Source: Hevea brasiliensis (lineage: Eukaryota > Streptophyta > Magnoliopsida > Malpighiales > Euphorbiaceae). From it: 64,000 nucleotides of DNA. Each line of letters begins with the position of its first letter. The first letter of the stretch is position 1. The stretch covers positions 82,201,652 through 82,265,651 of the forward strand of contig NC_079496.1 in the NCBI RefSeq assembly GCF_030052815.1, given 5' to 3'. The position numbers and the translations under genes are program-made. Positions 46,166-56,868 of the stretch are shown here, piece after piece. The notes under the pieces are model-generated. The model was not told the origin of the DNA, ran no database searches, and saw only the letters and a list, made by a program, of their open reading frames with translations.

Positions 46166-47077
46166 ATGGAAGAAGGGGATCACTCAGTCGAGCAATCTGT
46201 TGAAGCTGAGGCACAAGGGGAAGCCCCAGCTTTACAGAATGTCAGTGGGTTAGTGGCACCAACCCCACAAATACCGCAGTTTCCTGTACAGTTTGCACAA
46301 CAGATGGCTGCAATGTTTCAACAAATGGCTGGGGGTATGCCTGCTCAAGCTCCACCCCAGACACCTGTGGCACAACCACTACCTCTAGCCAGACAATATG
46401 ACAAGTTATTGAAGTATGGAGCTACTGAATTTAAGGGTACAGTGGACCCTTTAGAGGCAGAGCAATGGCTTGAAAGGATGGATAGAGTATCTAAGAAGCT
46501 GCACTACCAAAATAAACTGAAGTTTGAATATTCTGTGTCACTACTGCAAGGGGATGCGTATGATTGGTGGAAGACCATCCCTCACAACTTAGCTGAACCA
46601 CCAGTACTGACCTGGGATGAATTCATCAGAGAATTCAGACAAAAATACGTCCCAGACGCATATGTGGATCAAAAGTTGCAAGAATTTTTGAGTCTGAAAC
46701 AAGGGAGTAAATCAGTGGCAGAATATGAGAGGGAGTTCTCCCGCTTAAGCCATTATGTTAGGAGTCTCCTTTCTACCAGCAAGGAAAGATGCAAGAGATT
46801 TGAGACAGGTTTGAAGCCCAGTTTGAGAATGCAAGTAGTGGGATTCAGACACAGTAATTTTTCAGAACTCATGTCTCAAGTACTTGAGTTGGAGAGAATT
46901 GAATCAGAAGCAACCCCAGTAAAAGAAAAATCAGAGAAAGCTGAGAAATCAAAAAAAGATAAGGGAGAAAAGTCAGTAAAGCCAAGTTCTGGTGGTACCT
47001 CTGGAAAGAAGAAGAAATTTATTGGACCCAGCAGGGGTCGAGGTGGAAGATTTGGAAGGGGCCGATTCTCTGGATAG
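46166..47077 (+). CDS. Family 1 gag (303 codons, truncated by a stop)
   Basis: It starts at the first ATG after the leader and encodes an acidic head, FAQQMAAMFQQMAGGMPAQ, the capsid-like core (KYGATEFKGTVDPLEAEQWLERM, QGDAYDWWKTI, YVPDAYVDQKLQEFLSLKQG) and a Lys-rich tail ending in a Gly/Arg-rich GPSRGRGGRFGRGRF stretch. TAG 47075-47077 ends it, but the same frame continues into the zinc knuckle. The protein would form the particle shell and bind element RNA. Confidence 0.9.
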   Translation: MEEGDHSVEQSVEAEAQGEAPALQNVSGLVAPTPQIPQFPVQFAQQMAAMFQQMAGGMPAQAPPQTPVAQPLPLARQYDKLLKYGATEFKGTVDPLEAEQWLERMDRVSKKLHYQNKLKFEYSVSLLQGDAYDWWKTIPHNLAEPPVLTWDEFIREFRQKYVPDAYVDQKLQEFLSLKQGSKSVAEYEREFSRLSHYVRSLLSTSKERCKRFETGLKPSLRMQVVGFRHSNFSELMSQVLELERIESEATPVKEKSEKAEKSKKDKGEKSVKPSSGGTSGKKKKFIGPSRGRGGRFGRGRFSG

Positions 47078-47407
47078 AGACCCCCTAGGTCTGGTCAACA
47101 GTCGAGCAGGGGTTCACAACCTCCCCGCCCCTGTGAGACTTGTGGCAAGATTCATGGGGGAGAATGTTATTGGGCCACAGGAGCCTGTTTTAACTGTGGA
47201 GGCAAGGGCCATATTGCAAAAGACTGCACTAGTGCTCCTAGATTTGGTCCAGCTCCTACTATTGCGGAAGGATCCATTCAGAGTCCTGCTTCCAAAAGTT
47301 CACAACCTGTTGGCAGAGGAAGAGGCAGAGGTAGAGGCACTGCTTCAGGCAGTCAGGGCACTGTTGGTTAGTCAGCACAAGGAAGTGCGTCAGCCTGAGT
47401 CTACACA
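47078..47407 (+). pseudogene. Family 1 gag zinc-knuckle region
   Basis: In the same frame as 46166 the sequence reads CETCGKIHGGECYWATGACFNCGGKG.., with the CCHC box CFNCGGKGHIAKDC. TAG 47369-47371 and TGA 47396-47398 close the frame. An overlapping 139-codon ORF in another frame is a shadow. Confidence 0.85.
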
Positions 47408-48049
47408 ATGAGACACCGAGAAGAGACTGAGACTTCTGATGATGTAGCTAGTACATTCTCTATCTCTGATCAAGAAGTATTTGTGTTGTTTGATCCAGGT
47501 TCAACCCATTCATATGTTAGTGCTAGCATAGTCAGTTCACTTGTTGTTTCATGTGTCCAAATGGGTTTTGAAGTGCTAATAACTAGTCTGTTAGGACAAG
47601 AGGTTCGGGTTAACAGAATTTATAGAGATTGTCCTTTGGTGATCCAAGGACATGTTTTTCTGTCAGATTTGATTGAAATGCCCTTCAGAGATTATGATAT
47701 CATCTTGTGCATGGATTGGTTAGCCAAGCATCACGCCATGATTGACTGTAGACTCAAGACAGTCACTTTTGGTCTCCCTCTGTACGGTGATGTGGTAATA
47801 CATGGGGAGAGGCATTTATTGCCATCAAACATCATTTCAGCTGCACTAGCCAGAAGGATGATCAGAAAGGGGTGTGAAGCATACTTGGCACATGTGATAG
47901 ACACCCAAGTGGGGAGTCCAAAGATCGAGGACATTCCATCGTATGTGACTTTCCGAATATGTTTCCTGATGAATTGCCAGGATTACCTCCAGAAAGAGAG
48001 GTGCAGTTTGAGATTGATGTTATGCCTAGTGTGGACCCAATCTTCATAA
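47408..48049 (+). pseudogene. Family 1 protease
   Basis: The frame reads [23 protein letters not shown] with the retropepsin Asp in DPGST, then LIEMPFRDYDIILCMDWLAKHHAMIDC. The relative at 22556 has GMDRL where this has CMDWL. A 1-nt deletion near 47939 shifts the frame at the protease-reverse transcriptase linker, so the last 35 codons of this ORF are out of frame. Confidence 0.9.
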
Positions 48050-48855
48050 CGCCATATAAAATGGCACCAGTAGAATTGAAAGAGTTGAAAGTACAGTTGC
48101 AAAAGTTGCTTGACAAGGGCTTTATCCGCCCTAGTGTGTCACCTTGGGGAACGCCAGTGTTGTTTGTTAAGAAGAAGGATGGCACTCTCCACTTATGTAT
48201 TGACTATCGGCAGTTGAATAAGGTGACAATAAAGAATAGATATTCATTACCTCGCATTGATGACTTGTTTGATCAGTTGAGGGCTACAGCTGTGTTCTAC
48301 AAAATTAACCTGAGATCAGGTTATTATCAGCTGAAAGTATAAGAGCAGAGTATTCCTAAAACTGCCTTTAGAACCCGCTATAGCCATTATGAGTTCTTGG
48401 TCATGCCATTCGGGTTAACCAATGCTCCGGTTGCTTTTATGGATCTGATGAACACTATATTCAGACCATACCTCGACCAGTTTGTTGTAGTATTTATTGA
48501 TGATATATTGGTCTATTCGATGAATGCAGAAGAGCATGATAGACATCTGCGGATTGTACTGCAGACTTTAAGGGAGAAACAGCTATATGCCAAATTGTCA
48601 AAGTGTGAATTTTGGCTGAAGGAAATATCTTTCTTAGGGCATGTAGTATCAGAAGAGGGCATCAAGGTAGATCCGAGTAAGATAGAAGTTGTCCTTAATT
48701 GGAGGCCACCCAAAAATGTAACAGAGATTCACAGTTTTCTGGGTTTAGCTGGATACTACAGTCGTTTTGTGAAGGGATTCTCCATGTTGGCATCTCCATT
48801 GACCAAGCTGCTTAGAAAAGATGTGAAATTTCAGTGGACGGATAAATGCCAATAG
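47959..48855 (+). pseudogene. Family 1 reverse transcriptase
   Basis: The frame holds [65 protein letters not shown] and the catalytic [10 protein letters not shown] near 48490-48520. TAA 48340-48342 interrupts it once and TAG 48853-48855 closes it at the start of the connection (DKCQ*SFDELK). Open parts are 47959-48342 and 48397-48855. Confidence 0.92.
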
Positions 48856-49377
48856 AGTTTTGATGAATTGAAGAAATGTTTGACTGAGGCTCCAGTCCTG
48901 ACTTTACCTACCCCGGGTAAAGAATACACAGTTTACAGTGATGCTTCTCACAATGGGTTAGGCTATGTATTGATGCAAGATCAAAATGTCATTGCCTATG
49001 CATCACGCTAGCTGAAACCGCATGAGAGGAATTATCCGACACATGACTTGGAGCTTGCAGCTATTGTGTTTGCTCTTAAGATCTGGAGACACTATTTGTA
49101 TGGAGAAAAATGCTACATCTATACAGATCATAAGAGTTTGAAGTATTTGGGCACCCAGAAAGAATTGAATTTGAGACAGAAGAGATAGTTAGAGTTGATA
49201 AAATACTATGATTGTCTAATAGACTATCAGCCAGGGAAAGCTAATGTTGTGGCTGATGCCTTAAGTTGCAAGACTATGGCAAGTCTACGGGTTACTCCTT
49301 TGTCTATGGTACATGAGTTAAGATCATTACATGCCAGCTTAGAGATTAATGATGATGGACAGACAGCAGTTGCATGA
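48856..49377 (+). pseudogene. Family 1 RNase H
   Basis: The same frame reads [47 protein letters not shown] and VVADALS, so all four acidic RNase H positions are visible. TAG 49009-49011, TAG 49186-49188 and TGA 49375-49377 break it. Confidence 0.88.
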
Positions 49378-50811
49378 CATGTACAGCCAGTGTTTATTGA
49401 TCATATTAGAATGGCTGCTCAGAATGATGAAAAGTATCAGAAGCTGTTGGAAGAAGTCTGACAGGGCAAGAAACCAGAATTCTCAGTAAGAGATGATGGT
49501 CTACTACTACACCAGGGCAGAATGTGTGTTCCAAATGATGTTGATTTGAGGCAAATCATTTTGAAGGAAGCACATGAGTCTCCTTTTGCCATGCACCCTG
49601 GTGGCACAAAAATGTATAGAGGGCTAAAGGAGCATTACTGGTGGATGGGAATGAAAAGAGATGTGGCAGAGTTTGTTTCCAAATGCCTAACTTGTCAGCA
49701 AGTGAAGGCAGAGCATCAAGTACCCGCTGGGTTGTGACATCCACTACTAGTACTAGAATGGAAATGGGAGAGAATAATGATGGGACTTCTAAGGACACAG
49801 AAGAGTCATGATGCAGTATGGGTCATTATTGACAGACAAACCAAGTCTGCTTATTTTCTGCCAGTTCGGATGGACTACAGTTTAGAAAGATTGGCCAGGT
49901 TGTATATTGATGAAATTGTGAGACTGCATGGAGTGCCAGTATCCATTGTATCAGACAGAGATCCTAGGTTCACTTATAGATTCTAGGGTAGTCTTCAGAA
50001 AGCCCTAGGAACTAGATTGAACTTCAGTACAGTATTCCACCCACAGACAGATGGCCAGTCCGAGAGGGTAATTCAGATCTTGGAGGACATGCTACGGGCT
50101 TGTGTGATTGAATTTGAGGGCAGTTGGGACACACACTTGCCTTTAATTGAGTTTGCTTACAACAACAGCTACCAATCAAGCATTGGGATGCCTCCATATG
50201 AAGCTTTGGATGGCAAAAAATGTAGAACCAAGTTGTGTTGGGATGACGTGGGTGAAAGAAAGATGATTGGACCCAAAATTGTTCAGCAAACTGAGGAGAA
50301 GATCAGGGTGATCAGAGATCGACTTAAAACTGCATCAGACTGTCAGAAGTCCTACATTGATTTGAAGAGAAGGGATATTGAGTAGACAGTGGGTGAGAAA
50401 GTATTCCTCAAGGTTTCCCCTTGGAAGAGAATTATGAGATTCAGCAGGAAGGGGAAACTGAGTCCTTGTTTTATTGGGCCATATGAGGTTATGGAAAGAG
50501 TGGGTCCTTTGGCATATCGTTTGGCACTACCTCCAGAGTTGGAGAAGATACATAATGTCTTCCATGTGTCTATGTTGAGGAGGTATCGATCAGACCCATC
50601 TCATGTACTACCAGTAGAGGAAATTGAAGTGAATCCAGACCTCACGTATGAGGAAGAACCCATGGAGATTCTGGCTTATGAGGTGAAGCAGCTACGGAAC
50701 AAGCAAATAACGTTAGTGAAAGTGCTGTGGAACCATCATTCGGGCCAAGAAGCTACTTGGGAACGAGAGGAGGACATGAGGAGACAACACCCACAGCTGT
50801 TCAGAGATTAA
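49378..50811 (+). pseudogene. Family 1 integrase with chromodomain
   Basis: It follows in the same frame: HHCC finger (LKEAHESPFAMH..CLTCQQVKAEHQ), DDE core ([31 protein letters not shown]), EVMERVGPLAYRLALP and a chromodomain (LVKVLWNHHSGQEATWERE). Lesions: TGA 49459, TGA 49735, a 12-nt deletion near 49776 that removes the first catalytic Asp region, TAG 49984 and TAG 50383. Unlike Families 2 and 4 there is no interruption between SERVIQ and ILEDML. The final stop is TAA 50809-50811. Confidence 0.92.
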
Positions 50812-50844
50812 TACCAAGTAAAATTTCGAGATGAAATTTATTTT

Positions 50845-50858
50845 AAGGGCGGGAGAAT
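50845..50858 (+). other. Polypurine tract of the right Family 1 element
   Basis: AAGGGCGGGAGAAT lies directly before TGTAACACCCC. A C interrupts the purine run compared with the left copy. Confidence 0.8.
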
Positions 50859-52218
50859 TGTAACACCCCTATTTGCATAGCCTGGTATATTTCACTATTC
50901 TGGTGACCGGAGTTAGTCCGGAAAATTAAGGGGATTATAACCACACTTAAGACAACTACAAAAGCCATAAACACAAATAATTAGTAATTGTCAATTAGTT
51001 AAGTATAAATAAGAAAAACAGAACATAAGAAGTTAAACGAGCCGAGAGTCATAACGATGGATGACCTTCTCGAGAATGACTGCGAAGTCGATTTAAACTA
51101 AAATTTCGAACCGTAAAATGTGACGCTGTGGTCCTTAGGACCATTACAAACACAGTGGAAAAGAGAAAATCATGAAAAAGAATTGTTAAGCCAGTCAAAT
51201 AATTAGGTCAGGAAGTCGGAAGAAATATTGAATTATTTGCAAACCGAGTTGAACTGGCAAGGGGCAATTTGGTCAATTGACCCCGATAGCTGACTCCTGA
51301 CCTAACTGTCAAATAAAATCAAAGAAGAGAAAATTTCGGAGTCGGAAATTAAATTAAAGAACTAATAGAAAAATAAATGAAAAAAAAAGTAAAAGAAAAG
51401 TTGGAAAAGTAATGACATTATGTGGTGACATAAGCATGATGCAATAAATATTTATAATTAAAAAGTGAAATTTTAGGATAATTGTGTATTAATAAAGATT
51501 TAAAAATACATAAAAGAAAAGAAAATAAAAAATATGTATATAGGAATTATGATGTCATAGATGATGCAATAAAGTCAAATTATTAAAATTAGAAAAAAAG
51601 AGATAATTATTAAAAAAAAAGAAAGGAAATTTAAAAAGTGGTCTTATTTATTGCCGTCCCACACACACTTCTCTTATCTCTTTCATCTCTTTCATCTTTC
51701 CCTCTCATACTCCATTAAAGCTCAATCTTGGGTTTGAGCAACCCCCCATAAGCTAGCCCTAAAACCATCAGTTCTCCTAATTAAAACTTGAAATTTGACA
51801 TTGGTAAGAAGAGTGGTAAAGAAAGAAATTAAAAAGGGAAGTAGGAAAGTGAAGATTTGAAAAGCTACAAGAGGTTAGTGACAAATTCTTCAAATTATCT
51901 ATTGAATTCTTGTTTAAGTAATTGTTGTAAGTTAGAAATTAACTTTAAATGAAAAGAAAACAATTATTAAGGGACTATATATGAATTCAACCAGCTAGGG
52001 TTTATGTTTGAAATGGGTGATTTGATGCAAATTAGAAAGTAGTTAAGTGAAAATAAGTGAATGAGAACTAAATATGCATTTACAGTTCAACAAATGAACT
52101 AAACATGGAAGTTACGGTTTTGCACTTAGGGTTTAGAGGCAAAAATGTGAGAAATTGGTAAATGATATGTTTGAATTAGTTTGAAGTGAGAAATGGTCAT
52201 TTGTGACCAAATGAAGTG
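50859..52218 (+). repeat. Family 1 3' LTR, first 1360 bp
   Basis: It aligns with 42252-43622, including the words around TAAAAATACATAAAAGAAAAG, but has shorter AAAAG and AT runs (51510-51543). It stops at ..CAAATGAAGTG, where the Tat element begins. Confidence 0.9.
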
Positions 52219-53140
52219 TGTCGCAAGGGGTATTGCCGTCGCTTGGACGAACACTCACCGAAGTGGGAAAGAGTGAGGAGTTGCCACTTTATTTTTGAGG
52301 GAAATTAAAGAAAACCATTTGTGAAAATAAATTAAAAGAAATCACTTCGAAAACAGAGATTCTAGGTTCGGGGTCCATATACATGCGGGGAAGGTGTTAG
52401 GCACCCCGCCTCATCCCTCAATGAAGGTAAACAGATTTAATATTATGCTCTTTTATCAATTAAAAGGGTAATTAGGGGTGTTAGGATGGTGATAATGTTA
52501 ATCCTTTGTGCAAAATAAAGGAATATTTGATATTTCACTTATTTTTGGATTGTCCCAAGAACACATATTCATGAGATGACCCTTTAGTGATTAGGTATCG
52601 AGTAAAATTATTTAATGTGTTGGAGCTGCTTTGTTTTAATTTTGGATTTTGTTAAGAGAACTTGGATAAGAAGTTTTCCACTAATCTCTAGGTATGTTTT
52701 TATAGTTTTAAGCGGAAGATTTCGGATAAGAACTCTCCTCCAATCTCCGTGTTTTAATTTAGGCGAGAATCAGGTAAGAACTCTCCCCCGATCTCTTAGG
52801 GTGCTTGGCTTAAAGTTTGATGAAGGATCTCGGATAAGAACTCTCCTCCGATCTCTACCTTTTTATTTGAATGAGGATCAGGTAAGAACTCTCCCCTGAC
52901 CTCTTAAAATATGTGGTTTAAGGTTTTTAATGAAGGATCTCGCATAAGAACTCTCCTCTGATCTCCGTGTTTTTATTTGAATGAGGATCGGGTAAGAACT
53001 CTCCCCCGACCTCTTAAAATATGTGGTTTAAGGTTTCTGATGAAGGATCTTGGATAAGAACTCTCCTCTGATCTCCGCGTTTTGTTTGGATGAGGATCGG
53101 GTAAGAACTCTCCCCCGAACTCTTAAAATATGTGGTTTAA
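52219..53140 (-). repeat. Tat 3' LTR end with a 110-bp tandem array
   Basis: After the terminal 440 bp, which include GAGGAGTTGCCACTTTA and GGTGTTAGGCACCCCGC, comes a tandem array. The word GGATAAGAACTCTCCTC starts near 52724, 52832, 52942 and 53052, a period of 108-110 bp. Each unit holds a second half-copy (GGTAAGAACTCTCCCCC), so the unit is a dimer of about 55 bp. The ORF across it (52615-52899) is a by-product of the repeat. Confidence 0.75.
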
Positions 53141-54818
53141 GGATCGAGTCTTTCACCGATCTCTTATATGACTACCTCGTCCGAAATCTTTGGCTGGCTA
53201 CATCCGATCTCTCTTGGTTACTAATCTGAGGTCCAACCTTATTTCGGTTCCAACTCTATTATGCTGTTTCTTAGACTTGCTTAATAGCTCGACCTCCTGA
53301 CCTTTTGGTTTAACCCACTATTTGACCTTTTATTACAACTTTTGTTTTTTGTCATTTTTATTTGTTTTGAAAACTCTCATATCGAAATACCCATGCCTAT
53401 GCTCTTTTGAATAGTTATAAATTGCCTACGGGATGAACGTCTACTTTTGAAGAAAATAAAAACCAGATGATGATAAAAGGGATTTGCAAATAAAAATAAG
53501 AGAAGATACAGGAAATGACTACTGGCCTAGACAACTTGTTCTGAAATTTACTGTGGCTAGGTATGAAAGAAACCTTAAAGAAAAGGAAAACCAACCGAGG
53601 GTATTCAACAAAATAACAGTTTACTGCAACTGTTTTGGGATTTTAATGTAACTAAACATAGAAGAAATTTTAAAAAGGAAAGCTGGAGAAGATAGACAAG
53701 GGCATTCAACAAAATGGCAGTTAAAACACTTACCTGTGGAAGATTGAGGCTATGGAACTAACTCTGGAGCCACAAATATTGCTGCGTTGAAGGCTAGTGG
53801 TACAAGGACCAATGCTTACTTTGAGCTTGGGAGAACCAAGTTGAAATGCGGTAGAACCAAAGCAACGGAAATCGGTTCAGAATAAGATCAAGCTGAAAGA
53901 AATAATGGGTTGAGATTGGGGGGTGATGCAGACGAGACGGAATGAAAATGGTAATAGCAGAGTGATGAACAAACTGAAAATGAAGTATTTCAGGGTTCGT
54001 AAACTCTGTCAATGGAGATACTCAAGAAAACTAGTTTCTGAAGTCCCTTGATTTTATGTAAGCCTAAAGTAGCAAGACCGAATTGAATTTCAAAACCTTT
54101 CCACTATAATCACCACCACCTTTTTTATTTGTCACTCAACAGTATTGCATGCAGGTATTTATAGGGAACGGGTGCTCCTAATGAAGGGTCAGGATTTCTT
54201 TTGGGGAGAAGGAAGGTTTCGATTTAAAAGGACATGATCTGATGCCTAAGAATTGAAGAGAATCAAAATGGACGGCTGAGATCCTATTCAGAATATTTGT
54301 CCTTTCTCTTTTCCAATCCAACGGCTCAGGATCTTCTTGTCAAGATGGATCTGAAGGCCGGGAACAAAAGGCGCCGGTCCTGTTGTCTACTTTTTGATCC
54401 AAGGGCTCTGGGTTTGTCCTTACGAGTAAGATCAACGGTGAAGATTCAGAAGCACAGGACTGTCATAACTATCTTAGCGTCTATCAGCATTGTGGGCGAT
54501 TCTGCAAATTAAGCATGCGGTGAAGATTTGATCTTGCCTGCAATGCTTTAACTATCTCAGCTCTGATTATGAAGGAGGTTATTGGAAGTCTTTTGTCTTC
54601 TTTTTCGATCTCCATTCCTTTCTATCTCTCCATTATGACCCCTTTTTCGATCTCTCCATTATGACCCCTTTTCTGATCTCTCATATCGGGCCCCTCTCTC
54701 GATCTTTCCCATTCTAGAACCTTCCCTTCTAATTGATCTGCCTCAGTCAAAGTATTTAATTCTTTAGTTACCGATGCATCCACTTCGGTTTCTGTAAGTA
54801 ATAAATGCTCAGGCCCCC
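53141..54818 (-). other. Tat 3' LTR or 3' untranslated region, no gene recognised
   Basis: I see no domain on either strand. The plus strand at 54600-54720 is pyrimidine-rich with three to four diverged units of about 26-29 bp (CGATCTCTCCATTATGACCCC). The junction between the LTR and the 3' untranslated region must fall somewhere in or near this stretch. Confidence 0.5.
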
Positions 54819-54826
54819 TATATATA
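54819..54826 (+). promoter_or_regulatory. TATA box before the first antisense ORF
   Basis: TATATATA sits 90 bp before the ATG at 54917 in a GC-richer setting (AATGCTCAGGCCCCC upstream). A similar AATGCTCA word precedes the second TATA box at 55768. Confidence 0.45.
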
Positions 54827-54916
54827 CACATCAGCGGGGAATCTCTCCAACATTACATTTCTCCTTTTTCCATTTCTCCCTTCTCCTGTTCTAGTTTCTC
54901 CGGCAACATTCTAGCC

Positions 54917-55330
54917 ATGACGACTGCTTTTGATCTTTTTCTAACTATTTTCTTTGCTCCCCGACTGAAAATTTATGATCCCTGTGATCGGAGAATCATG
55001 AGAACCACATTTGATGACAGTGAGAGAACTGGACTAATTTACCGATCAAGATCGAAAATGTCGATCGTACCGATCTTAAATCAGTCTACCGATATAATTG
55101 GTGAACTGATTTTGGGTGAGGAAACTGCTAATTTCCCTTTTAATATCGGTGACCGCCTCTTGAAGTTCATTTGGCTCCTCACCACATCAGGTGTCCCGAC
55201 TGCAGCTCGGTTCTGGTCGATGACATCGACGATGACTCCACTTACCATCATGAGAGTCATAGTCACTCTATCTGAGCTGCACATGTATCCGGTGCCTATG
55301 GCTGGCTTTCTGATCAAACATATCTTTTGA
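54917..55330 (+). CDS. Antisense ORF of the Tat element, 137 codons, unknown function
   Basis: The frame opens with ATG about 90 bp after a TATA box and has no stop for 137 codons. I recognise no domain. The middle (IVPILNQSTDIIGELI) and the hydrophobic FIWLLTTSG and TIMRVIVTL stretches do not form a clear membrane protein. Its composition is less AT-rich than the surrounding LTRs. It runs opposite to pol, in the place where Tat elements often carry extra antisense ORFs. It could be a degraded exon of the ORF that follows. Confidence 0.45.
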   Translation: MTTAFDLFLTIFFAPRLKIYDPCDRRIMRTTFDDSERTGLIYRSRSKMSIVPILNQSTDIIGELILGEETANFPFNIGDRLLKFIWLLTTSGVPTAARFWSMTSTMTPLTIMRVIVTLSELHMYPVPMAGFLIKHIF

Positions 55331-55767
55331 GTCAACCACAAGACTAGGCTTTGACATAGGTCCTTACTAGGTAGGATGTAGTGCCAATCTTTAGAGATCG
55401 CCCAAATGATGTAATCTGACCTTTAAAGGTTCTTAATGGTGTAATCCGATCTCTTGAGATCGCCCAAATGATATAATATGAGCTTTTGGAAATGAAATGA
55501 AATTTCATTTGAAAGTTATCATTTAATTATTGCCTTGAATAATTTTTGATCTCTGATGTGCATATCCATTCTGGTTCCTAACTAAATCACCCTAGCCGAT
55601 CTGTGACTATGAACATTTACCTTATTTCGATGACCTTAGCTAGCCGATCTCATTTTATTTTATTTATTGTGTTTCTGGAACCTTCCCGTGACGCGTCAGA
55701 AAAGTGGGAAAATTACACCAACCGATGCACCACTTGGGACTCTGTGAGCATTGAATGCTCACATGAG
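55331..55767 (+). other. Spacer between antisense ORFs
   Basis: No ORF or domain is recognised. The phrase GTAATCCGATCTCTTGAGATCGCCCAAATGAT recurs in variants (near 55392 and 55441), a small local repeat. Confidence 0.4.
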
Positions 55768-55775
55768 TATAAATA
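55768..55775 (+). promoter_or_regulatory. TATA box before the Transposase_28-type ORF
   Basis: TATAAATA lies in GAGTATAAATAGGAGG, a good plant core promoter shape, 155 bp before the ATG at 55930. GAATGCTCACATGAG precedes it. Confidence 0.5.
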
Positions 55776-55929
55776 GGAGGGGGGTTCCTCAGTTGCTCCC
55801 CTATGCCATTTTCAGCACTCTGCTCGCAATTTCAACTTTCTCTCTTTTCTTCAAGTTTTTCCGGCACCAATCACACTCTGGTAAGGACTTTAATCCTTCT
55901 CTTACTTAAGCTTTTCTATTTCTTTGAAA

Positions 55930-56787
55930 ATGAGCGGCGCCGAGGGTCAGAGAGTGGTGAGCCCCCCTTCCGTCCATGTCTCGTGGTCATCGGATGAAGT
56001 TGAAGTGGTCGAACCAAGTGGGCGATCTGAACCTCCTACGACTTTCTCTTTAGTTCGTGGTCGAGCAGCTCAATCAAGACAGACATCTTCCTCTAATAGA
56101 GAAAATCTTCCGATGGATGAGTTGTCGTCGGTCCTCCAGGAAACAGATCTGCAATCCATTAGTCAAGAATACAACCTTCAAACCAACTCCTTCGAGCTTA
56201 TCAGATGCCATGGCAATCTTTAAGCCGATCACTTTTTCGATAAAAATGATGCAATCATAGTGTACGATGAGCAATTAAAAGCCAGGCTTCGGTTTCCCCT
56301 TGATGACTTCTTCAAGGATGTTCTGAAGTTTCATCACGTAAGTGTAGCCCAAGTGCATCCGAACTCGTGGTGGATCCTGGTGGCTTTCAGAGGCTTATGC
56401 CGGGCCAAGAGGCTCGATCCTACAGCGAAGGTGTTTGCCGAGCTTCATAGGCTTACTCATCGAAAGGACGACGAGTACTGGTTCTTTCAAGCAAAACCGC
56501 ATTGTGGGCATTTTACTGATCTCCCCTCCTTACTAAAGAATTGGAAAAATTGCTTCTTCATGTTGAGGAGCAAGATTCTGAATGGTTTCGAGGGTTTCCC
56601 CCGTAGCTGGAAATATCTGGTCCCTCCAATTCTGAAGAGGATCACCCTGAGTTGGGACGAGGGTGCCATGGTAATGGAACATACAGATCTGGCGGCTACC
56701 CAGAAGTTCTCTTGCTTATATGCGGTGATGGCTGAGCTGAAACATTGGATGATGCGGCTGATCACCGATGAAGGATACGAGCTCTAG
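55930..56787 (+). pseudogene. Antisense ORF with Transposase_28 ('putative gypsy-type transposon') domain
   Basis: One frame from ATG 55930 runs to TAG 56785 with a single internal stop, TAA 56221-56223. The first part is Ser/Pro-rich (VSPPSVHVSWSSDEVEVVEPS). The second (from about 56260) has YDEQLKARLRFPLDDFFKDVL, VHPNSWWILVAFRGLC and WFFQAKPHCGHFTDLP, which I recognise as the plant domain catalogued as Transposase_28. Its biochemical role is not known; the name does not prove transposase activity. The domain often occurs in extra antisense ORFs of Tat elements, which supports reading it as part of this element rather than a host gene. Confidence 0.7.
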
Positions 56788-56806
56788 CTCTCTGACCTCG
56801 GCCCTG

Positions 56807-56866
56807 GTACCTTCCCCATCTCTGATCTCTGAGCCTTAGCGAACTCACTGACTTTTCTTTGTGCAG
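56807..56866 (+). other. Possible 60-nt intron between the antisense ORFs
   Basis: GTACCTTCC at 56807 and TTTTCTTTGTGCAG ending at 56866 are a plausible donor and a good acceptor. Joining them keeps one frame into the ORF at 56869. The TAG at 56785 would still stop translation, and an in-frame TGA at 56830-56832 would be removed. Confidence 0.35.
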
Positions 56867-56868
56867 GT

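Larger units (their letters stand above)
42252..52218 (+). mobile_element. Family 1 chromovirus, nearly complete, 3' LTR interrupted
   Basis: A 5' LTR (3725 bp), primer site, leader, gag-pol of about 4.6 kb, polypurine tract and the first 1360 bp of the 3' LTR are present. The internal region is 4882 bp, close to the 4855 bp of Family 2. The left flank is TTTCT (42247-42251); the matching right flank would be outside the window. At least twelve in-frame nonsense codons plus a frameshift make it defective. Confidence 0.92.

Noticed and set aside
46992..47411. 139-codon plus ORF overlapping gag
   Set aside because: It is in another frame from the zinc-knuckle coding sequence, which carries the recognisable CCHC box. 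Shadow frame.
54917..55330. Membrane protein
   Set aside because: Hydrophobic stretches are short and interrupted by charged residues; I see no convincing transmembrane segment or signal peptide.
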